Below, in pieces: positions 1 through 9,208 of a stretch of DNA of 20,269 nt; within the stretch, counting starts at the first letter, position 1; every line of letters begins with the position of its first letter. Location: assembly GCA_036897485.1 (NCBI GenBank), contig JAYMTF010001983.1, forward strand, positions 1 through 20,269. The letters run 5' to 3'. The position numbers were made by a program, and so were the translations under genes. A model generated the notes under the pieces. It had not been told where the DNA came from and did no database searches. It worked only from the letters and a program-made list of their open reading frames with translations. This stretch comes from Pelargonium nanum. Its lineage: Eukaryota > Streptophyta > Magnoliopsida > Geraniales > Geraniaceae.

Positions 1-27
1 CCCCCCCTCCCCACCCCCCCCCCCCCC
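1..27. repeat. Poly(C) tract with two interruptions
   Basis: The window opens with 27 bases that are all C except one T (position 8) and one A (position 13). The minus strand is therefore a nearly uninterrupted G run that could form a G-quadruplex. C tracts this long are unusual in an AT-rich plant intergenic region, and polymerase or assembly slippage is a real alternative. Confidence 0.8.
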
Positions 28-476
28 GGATGTTGCATGAAGTGGTATGTGCTCTACTTCACTCTACGATACTCAAAGGGCATGCGAAAATTCTCAAGCT
101 CACCCCATACTAGTGGGCGACGCGCCTAGAAAGATAAGACTTAAGCACTCAAATGGGTCTTTAAGCGCACCCTAGTTCACCAACAACTAACCACATGTTG
201 TGTGGCGAACGTAGTTTGTAAGTATAAATATTTGTTCCTTTGTAAGAGGAGGAGATCTCATCCATATTTCAAAGCTTCTATTTATACTTCACCTTTATAT
301 ACTCTTCTTTACAATAAAATTTACTAAACACAATATTTTACCAAACACAACATAAATTCTTATAACTTCTCTATTTTTCTTTTGCCTTATTTATTCAAAA
401 CTCTTTTTTTTTTTTTTTTTTTTTTGAGTTCCCAAACAAAAATTAAAATAAGAAAAATTGGTTTAAAAATGAAATT
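28..476. other. Unassigned non-coding stretch with a T22 tract
   Basis: No gene is recognisable here. The left part (about 60-240) is less AT-rich than its surroundings and may be the edge of a decayed repeat, but no family could be named. Around 323-355 the short phrase ACTAAACACAA / ACCAAACACAA is repeated. Positions 404-425 are an uninterrupted run of 22 T. The run lies beyond the 3' end of the minus-strand tRNA gene, where it reads as A on the transcript strand. Confidence 0.6.
465..469 (-). terminator. Pol III terminator of tRNA-Leu
   Basis: On the minus strand a run of five T starts 8 bases beyond the tRNA 3' end, with a second T5 run slightly further on (454-458). A T run of four or more just past the gene is the standard RNA polymerase III stop signal. 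The assignment rests on position and composition. Confidence 0.7.
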
Positions 477-483
477 GTTGAGA

Positions 484-516
<33 letters not shown>

Positions 517-556
517 ACCTTAATCTGGCGCCTTAGACCAACTCGGCCATCTCAAC
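477..556 (-). tRNA. trnL-AAG: tRNA-Leu, anticodon AAG, no intron
   Basis: Read on the minus strand, the 80 bases fold into a full class II (long variable arm) tRNA. The acceptor stem is GTTGAGA with TCTCAAC (7 pairs). The D-arm region begins GCCGAGTTGGTCTAAGGC and carries the A box. The anticodon stem is CCAGA/TCTGG around the loop TTAAGGT, which places AAG at positions 34-36. The variable arm is TCCGAAAGGG, and the T arm is GTGGG-TTCAAAT-CCCAC with the B box. The anticodon reads CUU/CUC leucine codons after A34-to-inosine editing. CCA is not encoded, as expected for a nuclear gene. There is no intron at 37/38. A-T-rich sequence lies upstream (557-585) and T5 stop signals lie downstream. Confidence 0.96.
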
Positions 557-750
557 TTCTACTATTATATTTACATATAGTTAAATAGATTATAGTACTG
601 TAGACTTGAGTGCAATTATGGAATGAATAGTTGAGTCCCATCAAATATGATGTTGATGGTGGTGATGGGGGCAAGTTGGATGGAGAATGGGGACAAAAGA
701 AGCTTCTTTATCATTATCAAAATAATTGAATATCATGCCACTTATTAATT

Positions 751-995
751 AGTCACCTGAATGTCAAAACCTATGGAAGTGCTTTGCTCCATTTGTATAT
801 TTCATATATATATTACTAGTACTATATAATTAAGGTGAGCAGTCAGTCACCTGATGGTCAACAAACCAACCAACTTAAATAGTTAATTACTTCACAATTT
901 TATTCATAAATGTAAGAGAGATCCTATTATGTTTTTGGTCTATATTACCTATTCATAGTATCTAATAATAAGTCACCTGGTGGTGCAAAACAAGA
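751..995 (+). repeat. Three dispersed AGTCACCTG-type elements
   Basis: AGTCACCTG occurs at 751, 845 and 971. The similarity extends to roughly 24 bases in each case, following the pattern AGTCACCTG-(A/G)-N-G-N-C/G-AA. Each copy contains the E-box-like hexamer CACCTG. Spacing is 94 and 126 bases. They could be a decayed tandem duplication or a set of bHLH-type binding sites; function is not shown. Confidence 0.5.
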
Positions 996-2662
996 AAATA
1001 ATGAGATTTGGGTCCTTCAGGATTTTCTCTTTTAGTATTTTTATATGAGTTCATATGGGATGTGTGAAAATTGAGATTGAATTTAGAAATTAAATGGTTG
1101 TATACTCGTATTACATTGAAATGTATTTGTTTGGCGACGCTACTTAATGTATAAAAAAGTTAAAAGTAGCCGGAAGTTTGTAAATGAAAAATGAGATTAT
1201 ATTTGGTAATATGCATAAGCATATTCCCATCTATGTGTTTGGGGTCATTGGACTACCTGGAATAAGTGTTTTCTTTTTCCCAATTCATATACCGTTTTGG
1301 CTTCCTTTAATTGCAAAGCCTCAAAATTCTTCTTCCTAGGTGGATCACCCACACTCTCAGTTGGACTCAGATAAATTCGTATGAAAGTTCCCTTGGATAT
1401 ATGGGTGCATGCATGTGGCGATGAAGCGGATGGTAGAGACCATAGAGGAGCTTGATTAAGAAGTATATATATCTAAAATTGTGGAATGTCAAGTTGCAAT
1501 ACCTGCAGAGGTCTTTGTCCAACAAGAAACTTGCATTGTAGAAAAGTTATTACATATTATAAAATAGATATTAATATTGAGTTATCTTTTTAACGTTTGA
1601 TTTCTCCTTACTCATGAAAATTACAATTCTTATAAAGTATGAAAACTCGCGTTGCAACCTATAAACACAAAGATGTAGCTAGATGATAGTAAGGATATAT
1701 TCCAAACTTTTGTTTTCTTAATTTTCTGTGAGAGCTTAGGGTATTGATATTAGGTAAAAGAATATAAACTCGTATATTCTATAAACGTTGGAAACTTAAA
1801 ACTAGTCCTATATCACTTTCAAGTTTCAACTCCTGAAAATAAAAAGGTTTTATTTCACACAAACAAGTCACAAAGTGATGATCAAGTCCAATAATTGACT
1901 ACCCAATTAATGGACCCTACTTTATTAACCCCAAATTATGTCTTTCATCATTCATGTTATTGTGATGTATACCAAAAGCAAATTATATATGGTGCATCTT
2001 TTTTTATATTTCTTTCCATAAAGTTCCATCACATTAGGTCATGCTGATGTTGACAGATTACCTTCATTATATAAATTATTTGACTCAAAGCTATTCACAT
2101 TTTTATTATATATTTACAATGAATTAATTAATGTTGCTCCCTTTGCAACCATCTAAATTGCACCTATCTCCAAAGCTTCTTTTTGGTAATCAAAGCTCAT
2201 AAATTAGCTTAAAACATCAATTAATACTTGTGTTATAATTTTCTTAAAATTGATCCCTACGTGTGAACTGTAAAAGAAAATATCTGAGAAAAAAGAGCCA
2301 ACCATCAAGATCCAATAAAATGAAAATAAAAAACAGAAGTACAAAACAAGTGTAGTACAATAATTGGGCAGTCAGTACTTTTCATAACAGTGTGTTGTTG
2401 AGATTTGTGAGGTCTTCTTCATCAATCATCGCTATCAGAAAAAAAAAAAAAATAGAACACCCAATGCATGTAAACATGTTCATGCCTGTAAATAACAGCT
2501 CAGCTAGGCCAATCAAAACACAATGACTAGCCTTGTTTTTGTGTTTTACTTTTAAAGAAAAAGAAACTATATTTTGAGGAGACTCATTGGCGCATGTAAC
2601 CGTCTTACATGTGAAATGCATGCAAGACCGGTGACAGGCTGTGATTAGTGGTAGTGAATCTC

Positions 2663-2684
2663 ATATATATATATATATATATAT
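2663..2684. repeat. (AT)11 microsatellite
   Basis: Eleven perfect AT dinucleotides followed by a T-rich stretch form a simple sequence repeat in intergenic DNA. It is likely to vary in length between individuals. Confidence 0.9.
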
Positions 2685-2970
2685 TTTTGTATAATTTTGG
2701 TTTTCAGGGATGGGATAGTGGGTACCACCTTTAGTGTGATGGATGGTTATGATACAATTTTAGCCTTACGTGTATTTCACGCATATGACGGCTACATGCA
2801 TCATTCATTTCCCTTTTTTTAATGAATTTAATTTTTTTAACTCTTGAATGAATTTAATTTTAGTGTGCAACTGAGAATCAATATTCAAATTTTCATTGAT
2901 ATTCTTGCAGCATATAGAAATCAAAGTGGTGCTCCAATTTGGCAATTTTGACATTGTGGGTACTGAAAAG

Positions 2971-3010
2971 AAACCATTTTGATGTTAAAAAAAAAAAAAA
3001 ACCATTTTGA
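2971..3010. repeat. A tract flanked by 12-bp direct repeats
   Basis: AAACCATTTTGA occurs at 2971-2982 and again at 2999-3010. Between them are TGTT and a run of A. This looks like a target-site duplication around a very short A-tailed insertion, but slippage-driven duplication would give the same picture. Confidence 0.5.
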
Positions 3011-3284
3011 CAATTTGGTGAAGCCATTTAGCATTTAATGATTGCAAGAAATGGAATCTTGGAGGTCCGTTCGTGTCCCACACGCGCTTCCATGTTTGTG
3101 AATCTGTCTCCAAGTTAGGGTTAGGTGCAGGTGCAGGAGATTAGTAGATTACTAACTAAACCATGGTTAACAAGATGGTGTGTACTGTTCTATGTTCTTG
3201 CTGTCTGTCATCACTCTCACTCTCACACTTCCACTTTATTTTTATTTTTCTTTCCACTATCAGCACAAAGAATCAGATGCTTTG

Positions 3285-3290
3285 TATAAA
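3285..3290 (+). promoter_or_regulatory. Probable TATA box of TPS5
   Basis: TATAAA inside TTTGTATAAAGAC would place transcription start near 3315-3320. That leaves a leader of about 880 genomic bases before the ATG at 4200, part of which is probably an intron. The assignment is by motif and position only. Confidence 0.4.
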
Positions 3291-3340
3291 GACATCCCAT
3301 TTAATTGCAGAGCAATAGATCCATAGACATAGTCCATCCA

Positions 3341-3361
3341 ATGAAGAAAATAGGACTCTAA
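3341..3361 (+). CDS. Short upstream ORF in the inferred TPS5 leader
   Basis: If transcription starts near 3320, the first AUG is at 3341 and opens a six-codon frame (MKKIGL) ending at a TAA. A second possible upstream ORF, ATG at 4103 reading MGFCRI, would lie in the leader if the leader intron ends at 4100. Such frames can lower translation of the main ORF. No conservation could be tested, so this is a candidate only. Confidence 0.25.
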   Translation: MKKIGL

Positions 3362-3470
3362 ACATACTAAAAGTGGAACATCTTCACCACCATTGGAGCT
3401 TGTTGGAGACAGCTGAGTAGTGAAGAATCTTTGGTTTCTGTCAACACCCACTATCATTCAACACTCAAAG

Positions 3471-4100
3471 GTGACATCTTTTTCTTCCCCATTTCTCTAA
3501 AGTTTCATATTGGATGGCACTTTGTGATGCTTTTTTGTTCACTGCCCATTGTCATGGTTTTGAGGTTTCTAATTCTCTGTACACTGAACTCTCTGATCTG
3601 CTTCTTTTCTCTGCAAAGTTTGCATCTTTATGGATTTGTGGTGGGCTGGTTATGCATTTGGATCTGTTTTGCTTTGCTTTGTTAGTTCTTGATAGGCCAT
3701 TTTACCTTTGTTGGTAGCTATTGGCTTCTGTGTTGATGGGTTTCTGGAGGTAATTTTTTGTCACTATTGGTTGCTATTAGTTCTGATTTAGTTTTTTGGG
3801 GCTTCAGAGTGTATATTGCTTTCTTTGCTATGTTCAGATTTTTCTGGGTTTTGCTCAAATCAACTGAAAATTAGTGGGTTATTTTTATAGGTTCGAAAGA
3901 GAGATAGGTATTTATTTTCTTGGCCAACAAGGTATAATTTGGTGCTGAGAAGGTATTAATTTTAGGGCACTCAAAATTCTTGAATAGCACCTTCTGGTCT
4001 CTCTTTCAATGTGTTTGTGTGTTGGCAATATCTCCATATTCTCATTTACACTGAGTTTTCAAGAATTGATTGTCTTATTCTTTGTTCTGATTCTATCTAG
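3471..4100 (+). other. Probable intron in the 5' leader of TPS5
   Basis: Sequence from about 3475 is strongly T-rich and intron-like. A possible donor is CAAAG|GTGACA at 3471. A good acceptor, with a long pyrimidine-rich tract before ATCTAG, ends at 4100; another AG follows at 4116 (TTTCTGTAG). Class II plant TPS genes commonly carry a leader intron, which supports the idea. The exact borders are inferred. Open frames here rich in Leu, Phe and Cys (3431-3685) are composition artefacts. Confidence 0.4.
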
Positions 4101-4199
4101 TCATGGGTTTCTGTAGAATCTGATTGTAACAATTGGGCAAAAGGAGAATCAACAGAGTCATCTAGCTATTTACATTAGACCAGGAAGTGCTTCCCCACA

Positions 4200-7100
4200 A
4201 TGGTTTCAAGGTCGTACTCTAACCTTTTAGACCTTGCTTCTGGTGATTTCCCGTCTTTTGGTCGAGAGAGGAAGAGGCTCCCTCGAGTGGCAACTGTTGC
4301 TGGAGTGTTATCTGAACTTGATGATGATAACTGCAATAGTGTTGGCTCCGAAGCTCCCTCATCTATCTCGCAAGAAAGGATGATTATTGTGGGGAATCAG
4401 CTTCCACTTCGAGCACATCGTGGATCAGATGGAGAGTGGTTCTTTAGCTGGGACGAGGACTCGCTTCTTTTACAGCTCAAAGATGGTCTTGGAGAAGATG
4501 TGGAAGTGATCTATGTTGGTTGTCTTAAAGAAGAGATTGAACCTTGTGAGCAAGATGATGTTGCTCAAACCTTATTGGAAACTTTCAAATGTGTGCCAGC
4601 ATTTATCCCTCCTGATCTCTTCAGTAAGTTTTATCACGGGTTCTGTAAGCAACATCTATGGCCCTTATTCCATTACATGCTTCCTCTATCACCAGATCTC
4701 GGTGGTCGGTTTGATAGAACTCTTTGGCAAGCATATGTTTCTGTGAACAAGATATTTGCAGATAAGGTTATGGAAGTCATTAGCCCCGATGATGATTATG
4801 TTTGGGTGCATGACTACCATTTGATGGTTTTGCCTACATTTTTAAGGAAGAGATTTAATAGGGTGAAGCTCGGGTTCTTTCTTCACAGTCCATTCCCATC
4901 GTCTGAGATATACCGCACCCTACCTGTTAGGGATGAACTTCTTAGAGCGCTTCTCAACTCTGACCTTATCGGCTTTCATACTTTTGACTATGCTAGGCAC
5001 TTCCTCTCATGCTGTAGTAGAATGCTTGGTCTTTCTTATCAATCTAAGCGAGGTTACATAGGACTTGAATATTATGGCCGCACTGTCAGCATCAAGATTC
5101 TTCCGGTTGGGATTCATATGGGTCAGCTCCAATCTGTGCTGAATCTTCCCGAGACTGAATCTAGAATTGCAGAATTACAAAATCAGTTTAAGGGTCGAAC
5201 TGTTCTTCTTGGGGTTGATGATATGGATATCTTTAAAGGAATAAGCTTAAAACTGTTGGCCATGGAGCAATTGCTTATACATCATCCTGATAAGAGGGGT
5301 AAAGTTGTTTTGGTTCAAATTGCAAATCCGGCTAGAGGACGAGGGAAGGATGTTCAGGAGGTGCAGTCTGAAACTAAAGCAACGGTGATGAGAATTAATG
5401 AGACATTTGGAAGACCAGGGTATGAACCCGTGGTCCTTATTGACACCCCTCTTCAGTTCTATGAGCGAATTGCTTATTATGTAATTGCAGAGTGTTGTCT
5501 TGTTACTGCAGTTAGAGATGGGATGAATCTTATTCCCTATGAGTATGTCATATGCCGTCAAGGAAATGAGAAGCTAGATGAGACCTTGGGGCTAAACTCA
5601 TCCGCCCTGAAGAAGAGCATGCTGGTGGTATCTGAATTCATTGGGTGCTCCCCGTCATTGAGTGGGGCCATTAGAGTCAATCCGTGGAACACTGATGCTG
5701 TGGCTGAAGCTATGGATTCTGCGTTGATGGTCCCTGAGGCTGAAAAGCAGATGCGGCATGAAAAGCACTACAGATATGTGAGTACACATGATGTTGGATA
5801 TTGGGCACATAGCTTTTTGCAGGATCTTGAAAGGTCATGCAGGGACCATGTTCGGAGGAGGTGCTGGGGAATTGGTTTTGGGTTAGGATTCAGGGTAATT
5901 GCTTTGGATCCAAGTTTCCGGAAGCTTTCAGTTGAGCACATTGTTTCAGCTTACAAGAGGACCAAGAACCGAGCTATTCTTCTAGATTATGATGGTGCTA
6001 TGATGTTGCCTGGTCCAATCAGTTCCTCTCCTAATGCAGAAGCTATTGGAATTTTGAACAACTTGTGCAGAGACCCAAAGAATGTTGTCTTCCTAGTTAG
6101 CGGGAAAGACCGGGAGACTCTAACTGAATGGTTTTCTTCTTGTGAGAAGCTCGGGCTTGCAGCAGAGCATGGTTATTTTTTGAAGTAAGTATTTTTTTCA
6201 CTTCTAGTTCTACTTGAGTTTTATTATGTTTTTTCCTCCTTTATTGATCAAGAAGCATACCCTGGCTATCAATGTCTTGTGCACCATGTGTCTGAAAAAT
6301 TTAAATGGTAAGAGCATTTACAAGAAATACCATTTGTGCACATTCTGTAATGGAAGAGAAAAATTGTGGACCTATAGAAAGTTAAGCTACACTTACTTAA
6401 TTAAGCCATAATCCGATTCACAGCATCACGAGGTTTAGGTTTCTAGTTTCTTTAAGAGGCCATTGCTCTGTTAGTCCTCGTTGAATGGTAGGATGATTAA
6501 AGATAGCTGCCCGTTTTTCTGATAACATTTACATGTCTCTACTAGTTTCCTAATTTCCTTAAGACTTTAAAAGTGAGCTGAAGTAAAAACTAAAATAATT
6601 TTGCATACTGAATCAAGCCCTAGCAGTTTGGTAAATGCTGTTTTTATGTTTCCAGGCCAAAGCATGATGCAGATTGGGAAACATGCGTGTCAGTGCCAGA
6701 TTTTGACTGGAAACAGATTGCTGAGCCGGTGATGAAGCTTTACACAGAAACAACTGACGGTTCCACCATAGAGACCAAAGAGAGTGCTTTAGTATGGAAC
6801 TACAGGTTTGCAGATCGAGATTTTGGGTCATGCCAAGCTAAGGAGCTTCTTGATCACCTGGAAAGTGTTCTAGCCAATGAGCCAGTTTCTGTCAAGAGTG
6901 GCCAATTCAAAGTAGAAGTTAAACCTCAGGTTAGTACTATATTAATGGCCAATTCATTGTATATCAATGTTTATTGCTCGTTAGTTCTTAGTAATGTTAC
7001 GTGTTGTGTTACGTAGGGAGTGAACAAGGGCCTTGTGGCAGAACATCTGCTCGTAACAATGCAAGAAAAGGGTATGCTTCCAGATTTTGTTCTGTGCATT

Positions 7101-7337
7101 GGGGATGATCGTTCGGACGAGGACATGTTTGAGGTGATAATGAGTGCGAGGGAAGGACCCTCTCTGTCCCCAGTTGCTGAAGTGTTTGCTTGCACGGTGG
7201 GGCAGAAACCGAGCAAAGCCAAGTACTACTTGGAGGACACAAGCGAAATATTAAGAATGTTGCAGGGCCTCGCCAATGCCTCCGAGCAGGCTGCAAGAAA
7301 TGCTTCCCTAGCTCCTCCTCCTCATCCGCGAGAATAA
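4200..7337 (+). CDS. TPS5: Class II trehalose-6-phosphate synthase-like protein, TPS5 type; join(4200..6184,6656..6929,7017..7337)
   Basis: The three exons join in frame to 859 aa, the usual class II length. Introns are GTAAGT...TTCCAG (6185-6655, splitting a Lys codon) and GTTAGT...ACGTAG (6930-7016, phase 0). The protein has an N-terminal GT20 synthase-like domain (about 60-545) with HDYHLMVLP (204-212) and RDGMNL (439-444), then a HAD phosphatase-like domain (about 590-845) with LDYDGA (595-600), LVSGKD and IGDDRSDEDMF (from 781). The N-terminal SRSYSNLLDLASGDF and the LVSGKDRETLTEWFSSC block resemble Arabidopsis TPS5 as I recall it. Class II proteins are generally regarded as lacking normal T6P synthase or phosphatase activity and acting in sugar signalling, with links to SnRK1 and 14-3-3 proteins; TPS5 is also tied to heat tolerance through MBF1c. 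Oddity: motif I of the HAD domain reads DYDGA, so the conserved Thr is Ala600. The start codon matches the conserved family N-terminus. Confidence 0.95.
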
Positions 7338-7562
7338 TTAACACACCTAGGATATGTCGCTGCTGCGTGTATAGAAAATTTGTTAGACTGATATTCGTGT
7401 TTGGAATCGAGCTTAGCTCAATGTTGGAGCGAGGAAATTATAGTAATGTTTGTTGGTAGACAAAAGATGTGATGTGGTCTCTTCTCCATTATATATGTTT
7501 GTATTAGTAACAGGTTATGCATGCATGTGAATGTGGACGAGGATAGGTCTTTGCCTTTGCCA

Positions 7563-7655
7563 TTCGGGCAAGTGGCTTAAGGCACTTGGTCCCCTTGAGG
7601 TCTTAGGTTCGAGTGTCGGTGATGTGGCATGCTGGCTGATAATAAAAAAGTCAGC
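7563..7655 (+). mobile_element. SINE-like tRNA-headed fragment
   Basis: The stretch has a degenerate Pol III A box (GCAAGTGGCTTAAGG, from 7568) and, about 40 bases later, a B box (AGGTTCGAGTGTC, from 7606). This is the spacing found in tRNA-derived SINE heads. It aligns with the elements at 8313 and 19831 across CTTGAGGTCTTAGGTTCGAG. The 3' part runs into an A-rich stretch (7641-7650). No target-site duplication was found, and it does not fold as an intact tRNA. Confidence 0.4.
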
Positions 7656-7920
7656 TATGGAACATAATGGTTGGTGTTGGTGGGTCTACAAAAGAATGGC
7701 ACCAAATGGTCCAAATCAGTATGATATATTAATAGCCCATGCTCTGTATAGTCTTCTCTGGTAGTGTGATCTGTACTGAACATAGTTTACTGAAACTGAG
7801 AGGTCAAGTATCATTTTATCATGAAGTAGCAATTTGCAATTTATGAAGCTTGGCAAGGTGTCAGAGTAACTCAGCTTCACATGTGCATTTATTTTCAAGT
7901 GCTGCCTCGTAACGTTGCGG
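7656..7920. other. Intergenic spacer, nothing recognised
   Basis: Unique-looking sequence without a convincing open frame, RNA fold or repeat. Short frames here do not resemble any family. Confidence 0.5.
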
Positions 7921-8188
7921 CTAGAGCTGACAAATCGGATTTTGGGTCGGGTTCAGGTTGGTAAAGTTTAACTCGAATATGATCTGAAAGTACAATGGGT
8001 TTGATTGAGTTTCGGGTCGGATTTCAATTTTAGACATGAAATATGTTGAATAGTACAAATTTGTCCTATCTGAAACGAAATTTCACAAGATAAATCCAAC
8101 CAAACCTAACAAGAAAGTTGTTCGGATCGAGCAAAAGTAGAGTTTGATTTCAGATGTATACAAATTCTGGTCCAAATTGCTAGCCTAG
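7921..8188. mobile_element. Possible degenerate TIR element (hAT-type MITE-like)
   Basis: The left edge CTAGAGCTGACAAATCGG and the reverse complement of the right edge (CTAGGCTAGCAATTTGG) resemble each other. Both resemble a GGCTGGCAAA-type terminal repeat common in plants. Inside, motifs of the GGGTCGG type (GGGTCGGGTTC at 7945, GGGTCGGATTT at 8014) fit such elements. No 8-bp target duplication could be seen, so the call is weak. Confidence 0.3.
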
Positions 8189-8312
8189 TTACGACCATGC
8201 CCCGCCAACCCTTCTCCAGTTCTCACTTTTTTTTTTATATCTCTATCATCCTTCCATGTGGATCCCCTTTTCTCATTCCAGTTCACATTTAATAAAATAA
8301 CAAAAAGAATAA

Positions 8313-8441
8313 GACAGGTTGAGCCAAGCGGTTTAAATGTTTCGGATTTCCTTTAAAGTCTCGAGTTTGAATCTTATTGCTGGCGGTATGTAGCGGGTTA
8401 TTTAAATTTGAAGGGGAGAGCTATTCCAATAAAAAAATAAC
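8313..8441 (+). mobile_element. SINE-like tRNA-derived element, copy 1
   Basis: The element begins GACAGGTTGAGCCAAGCGG, which includes a tRNA-like A box. It continues through a degenerate B box (GAGTTTGAATCT, 8364-8375) and ends in an A-rich tail (8428-8440). Over its first 100 bases it aligns with the sequence at 19831, roughly three in four positions being identical by eye with almost no gaps. Two dispersed copies with Pol III boxes and an A-rich 3' end indicate a short interspersed element. Target-site duplications are not clear; AAAATAACA recurs near both ends (8294 and 8434) but is low-complexity. Confidence 0.55.
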
Positions 8442-8485
8442 ATGTTAGTCTGAAGGATTAAAAAAAAAAAACATGTTAGTGTGAA
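8440..8485. repeat. Short direct repeat around an A tract
   Basis: ACATGTTAGT followed by (C/G)TGAA occurs at 8440 and at 8471, a period of 31 bases. The interval ends in a run of A (8460-8471). It sits directly after the SINE-like element and may be a duplication formed when that region was rearranged. Confidence 0.5.
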
Positions 8486-8974
8486 AATGTCAACATTAAT
8501 AACTACCCTTCATTGGCATACGTGCACATGAAATAGATTTGCATGACTCAAGTTACTTTGGTTGAACCTAACAATATCATTAAGTGTGGCTAGTTGGCTA
8601 GTAAGTAGTAACACTTAAATTCAAGTCCGCCGTTCCAAAATGAATAAAAATTAAGAAGTTAGTTAATGGGTTATATTTACTCGTGTATTTTCATGTTAAG
8701 AGATGCATGCTAATTAACTTGTTATAATAATATTATTGACAATTCACGTATAACTAATTTGTTATATTAGTGAAAGAAAAGCCGGTGAGTGTTAGGGAGG
8801 TTCACATGAATGAAAAGTTAGCGAGTGTATGGGTTGTTGATTAGTTAGCTTGTAATGTGCTTTGAGTAGACTCTCAAATCATCTATCATCTATCATCTAG
8901 CCATATTTATGATTGTAGTGAGACTGTGTGCTAGCTCAAATGACCCATATATCATACATGGATTGGGGCAATTT
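8486..8974. other. Intergenic spacer, nothing recognised
   Basis: AT-rich sequence with no gene. Only minor features are visible, such as the reiterated ATCATCTATCATCTATC (about 8879-8897). Confidence 0.5.
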
Positions 8975-8976
8975 TA

Positions 8977-9060
8977 TAACAATGCCTTGTGCTACAGGTT
9001 AGCTGTTTGTAACAATGCCATATGCTACAAGTTGTTTGTAACATTGACATATTGATTGTG
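8977..9060. repeat. Three degenerate tandem units of about 30 bp
   Basis: TAACAATGCC starts at 8977 and 9010 and recurs as TAACATTGAC at 9039, giving periods of 33 and 29 bases. The parts between the units, such as GTGCTACAGGTTAGCTG and ATGCTACAAGTTG, also match. This is a short, decayed minisatellite-like array with no evident function. Confidence 0.55.
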
Positions 9061-9208
9061 CTACCTCTAATCACCAATATCATTTAGCCATGCACATTTT
9101 ATATTTATGAAGTCAATGCAGGTCAGGCTGCTCTACTGACAATCTTCATTTTGTCATTTTCTTTCCATTTTGTCATTTTTGAATTTAATAGCAAGGCAAA
9201 AGTTGATA

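Larger units (their letters stand above)
557..3284. other. Intergenic region, no gene recognised
   Basis: About 2.7 kb of AT-rich sequence separates the tRNA from TPS5. The short open frames here, such as the minus-strand one at 2382-2621, have no recognisable protein character and are broken by homopolymers. Visible contents are three copies of an AGTCACCTG element (751-995), an RY-type GCATGCATG at about 1407, an A13 run near 2439, an (AT)11 microsatellite, and an A tract flanked by direct repeats (2971-3010). The last few hundred bases before 3285 probably act as the TPS5 promoter. Bases 3071-3087 are relatively GC-rich (CGTGTCCCACACGCGC). Confidence 0.6.

Noticed and set aside
477-556. 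tRNA-Leu with anticodon TAA
   Set aside because: The loop TTAAGGT closed by CCAGA/TCTGG puts AAG, not TAA, at positions 34-36.
382-588. Plus-strand 68-aa open frame across the tRNA region
   Set aside because: It reads through the T22 tract and the antisense of tRNA-Leu; it is a shadow of the tRNA gene and low-complexity DNA.
2382-2621. Minus-strand 79-aa frame
   Set aside because: It contains a run of Phe from an A tract, has no domain character and lies in intergenic DNA.
3431-3685. Hydrophobic 84-aa frame resembling a membrane peptide
   Set aside because: It falls in the T-rich probable leader intron of TPS5; T-rich codons automatically give Leu, Phe and Cys.
6185-6188. Apparent stop truncating TPS5 after 662 aa
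   Set aside because: The stop lies in a GTAAGT donor; splicing to 6656 restores the conserved TPP-like domain in frame.
7563-7655. A true tRNA gene
   Set aside because: A and B boxes are present but no cloverleaf with acceptor and anticodon stems can be formed; a SINE head is more likely.
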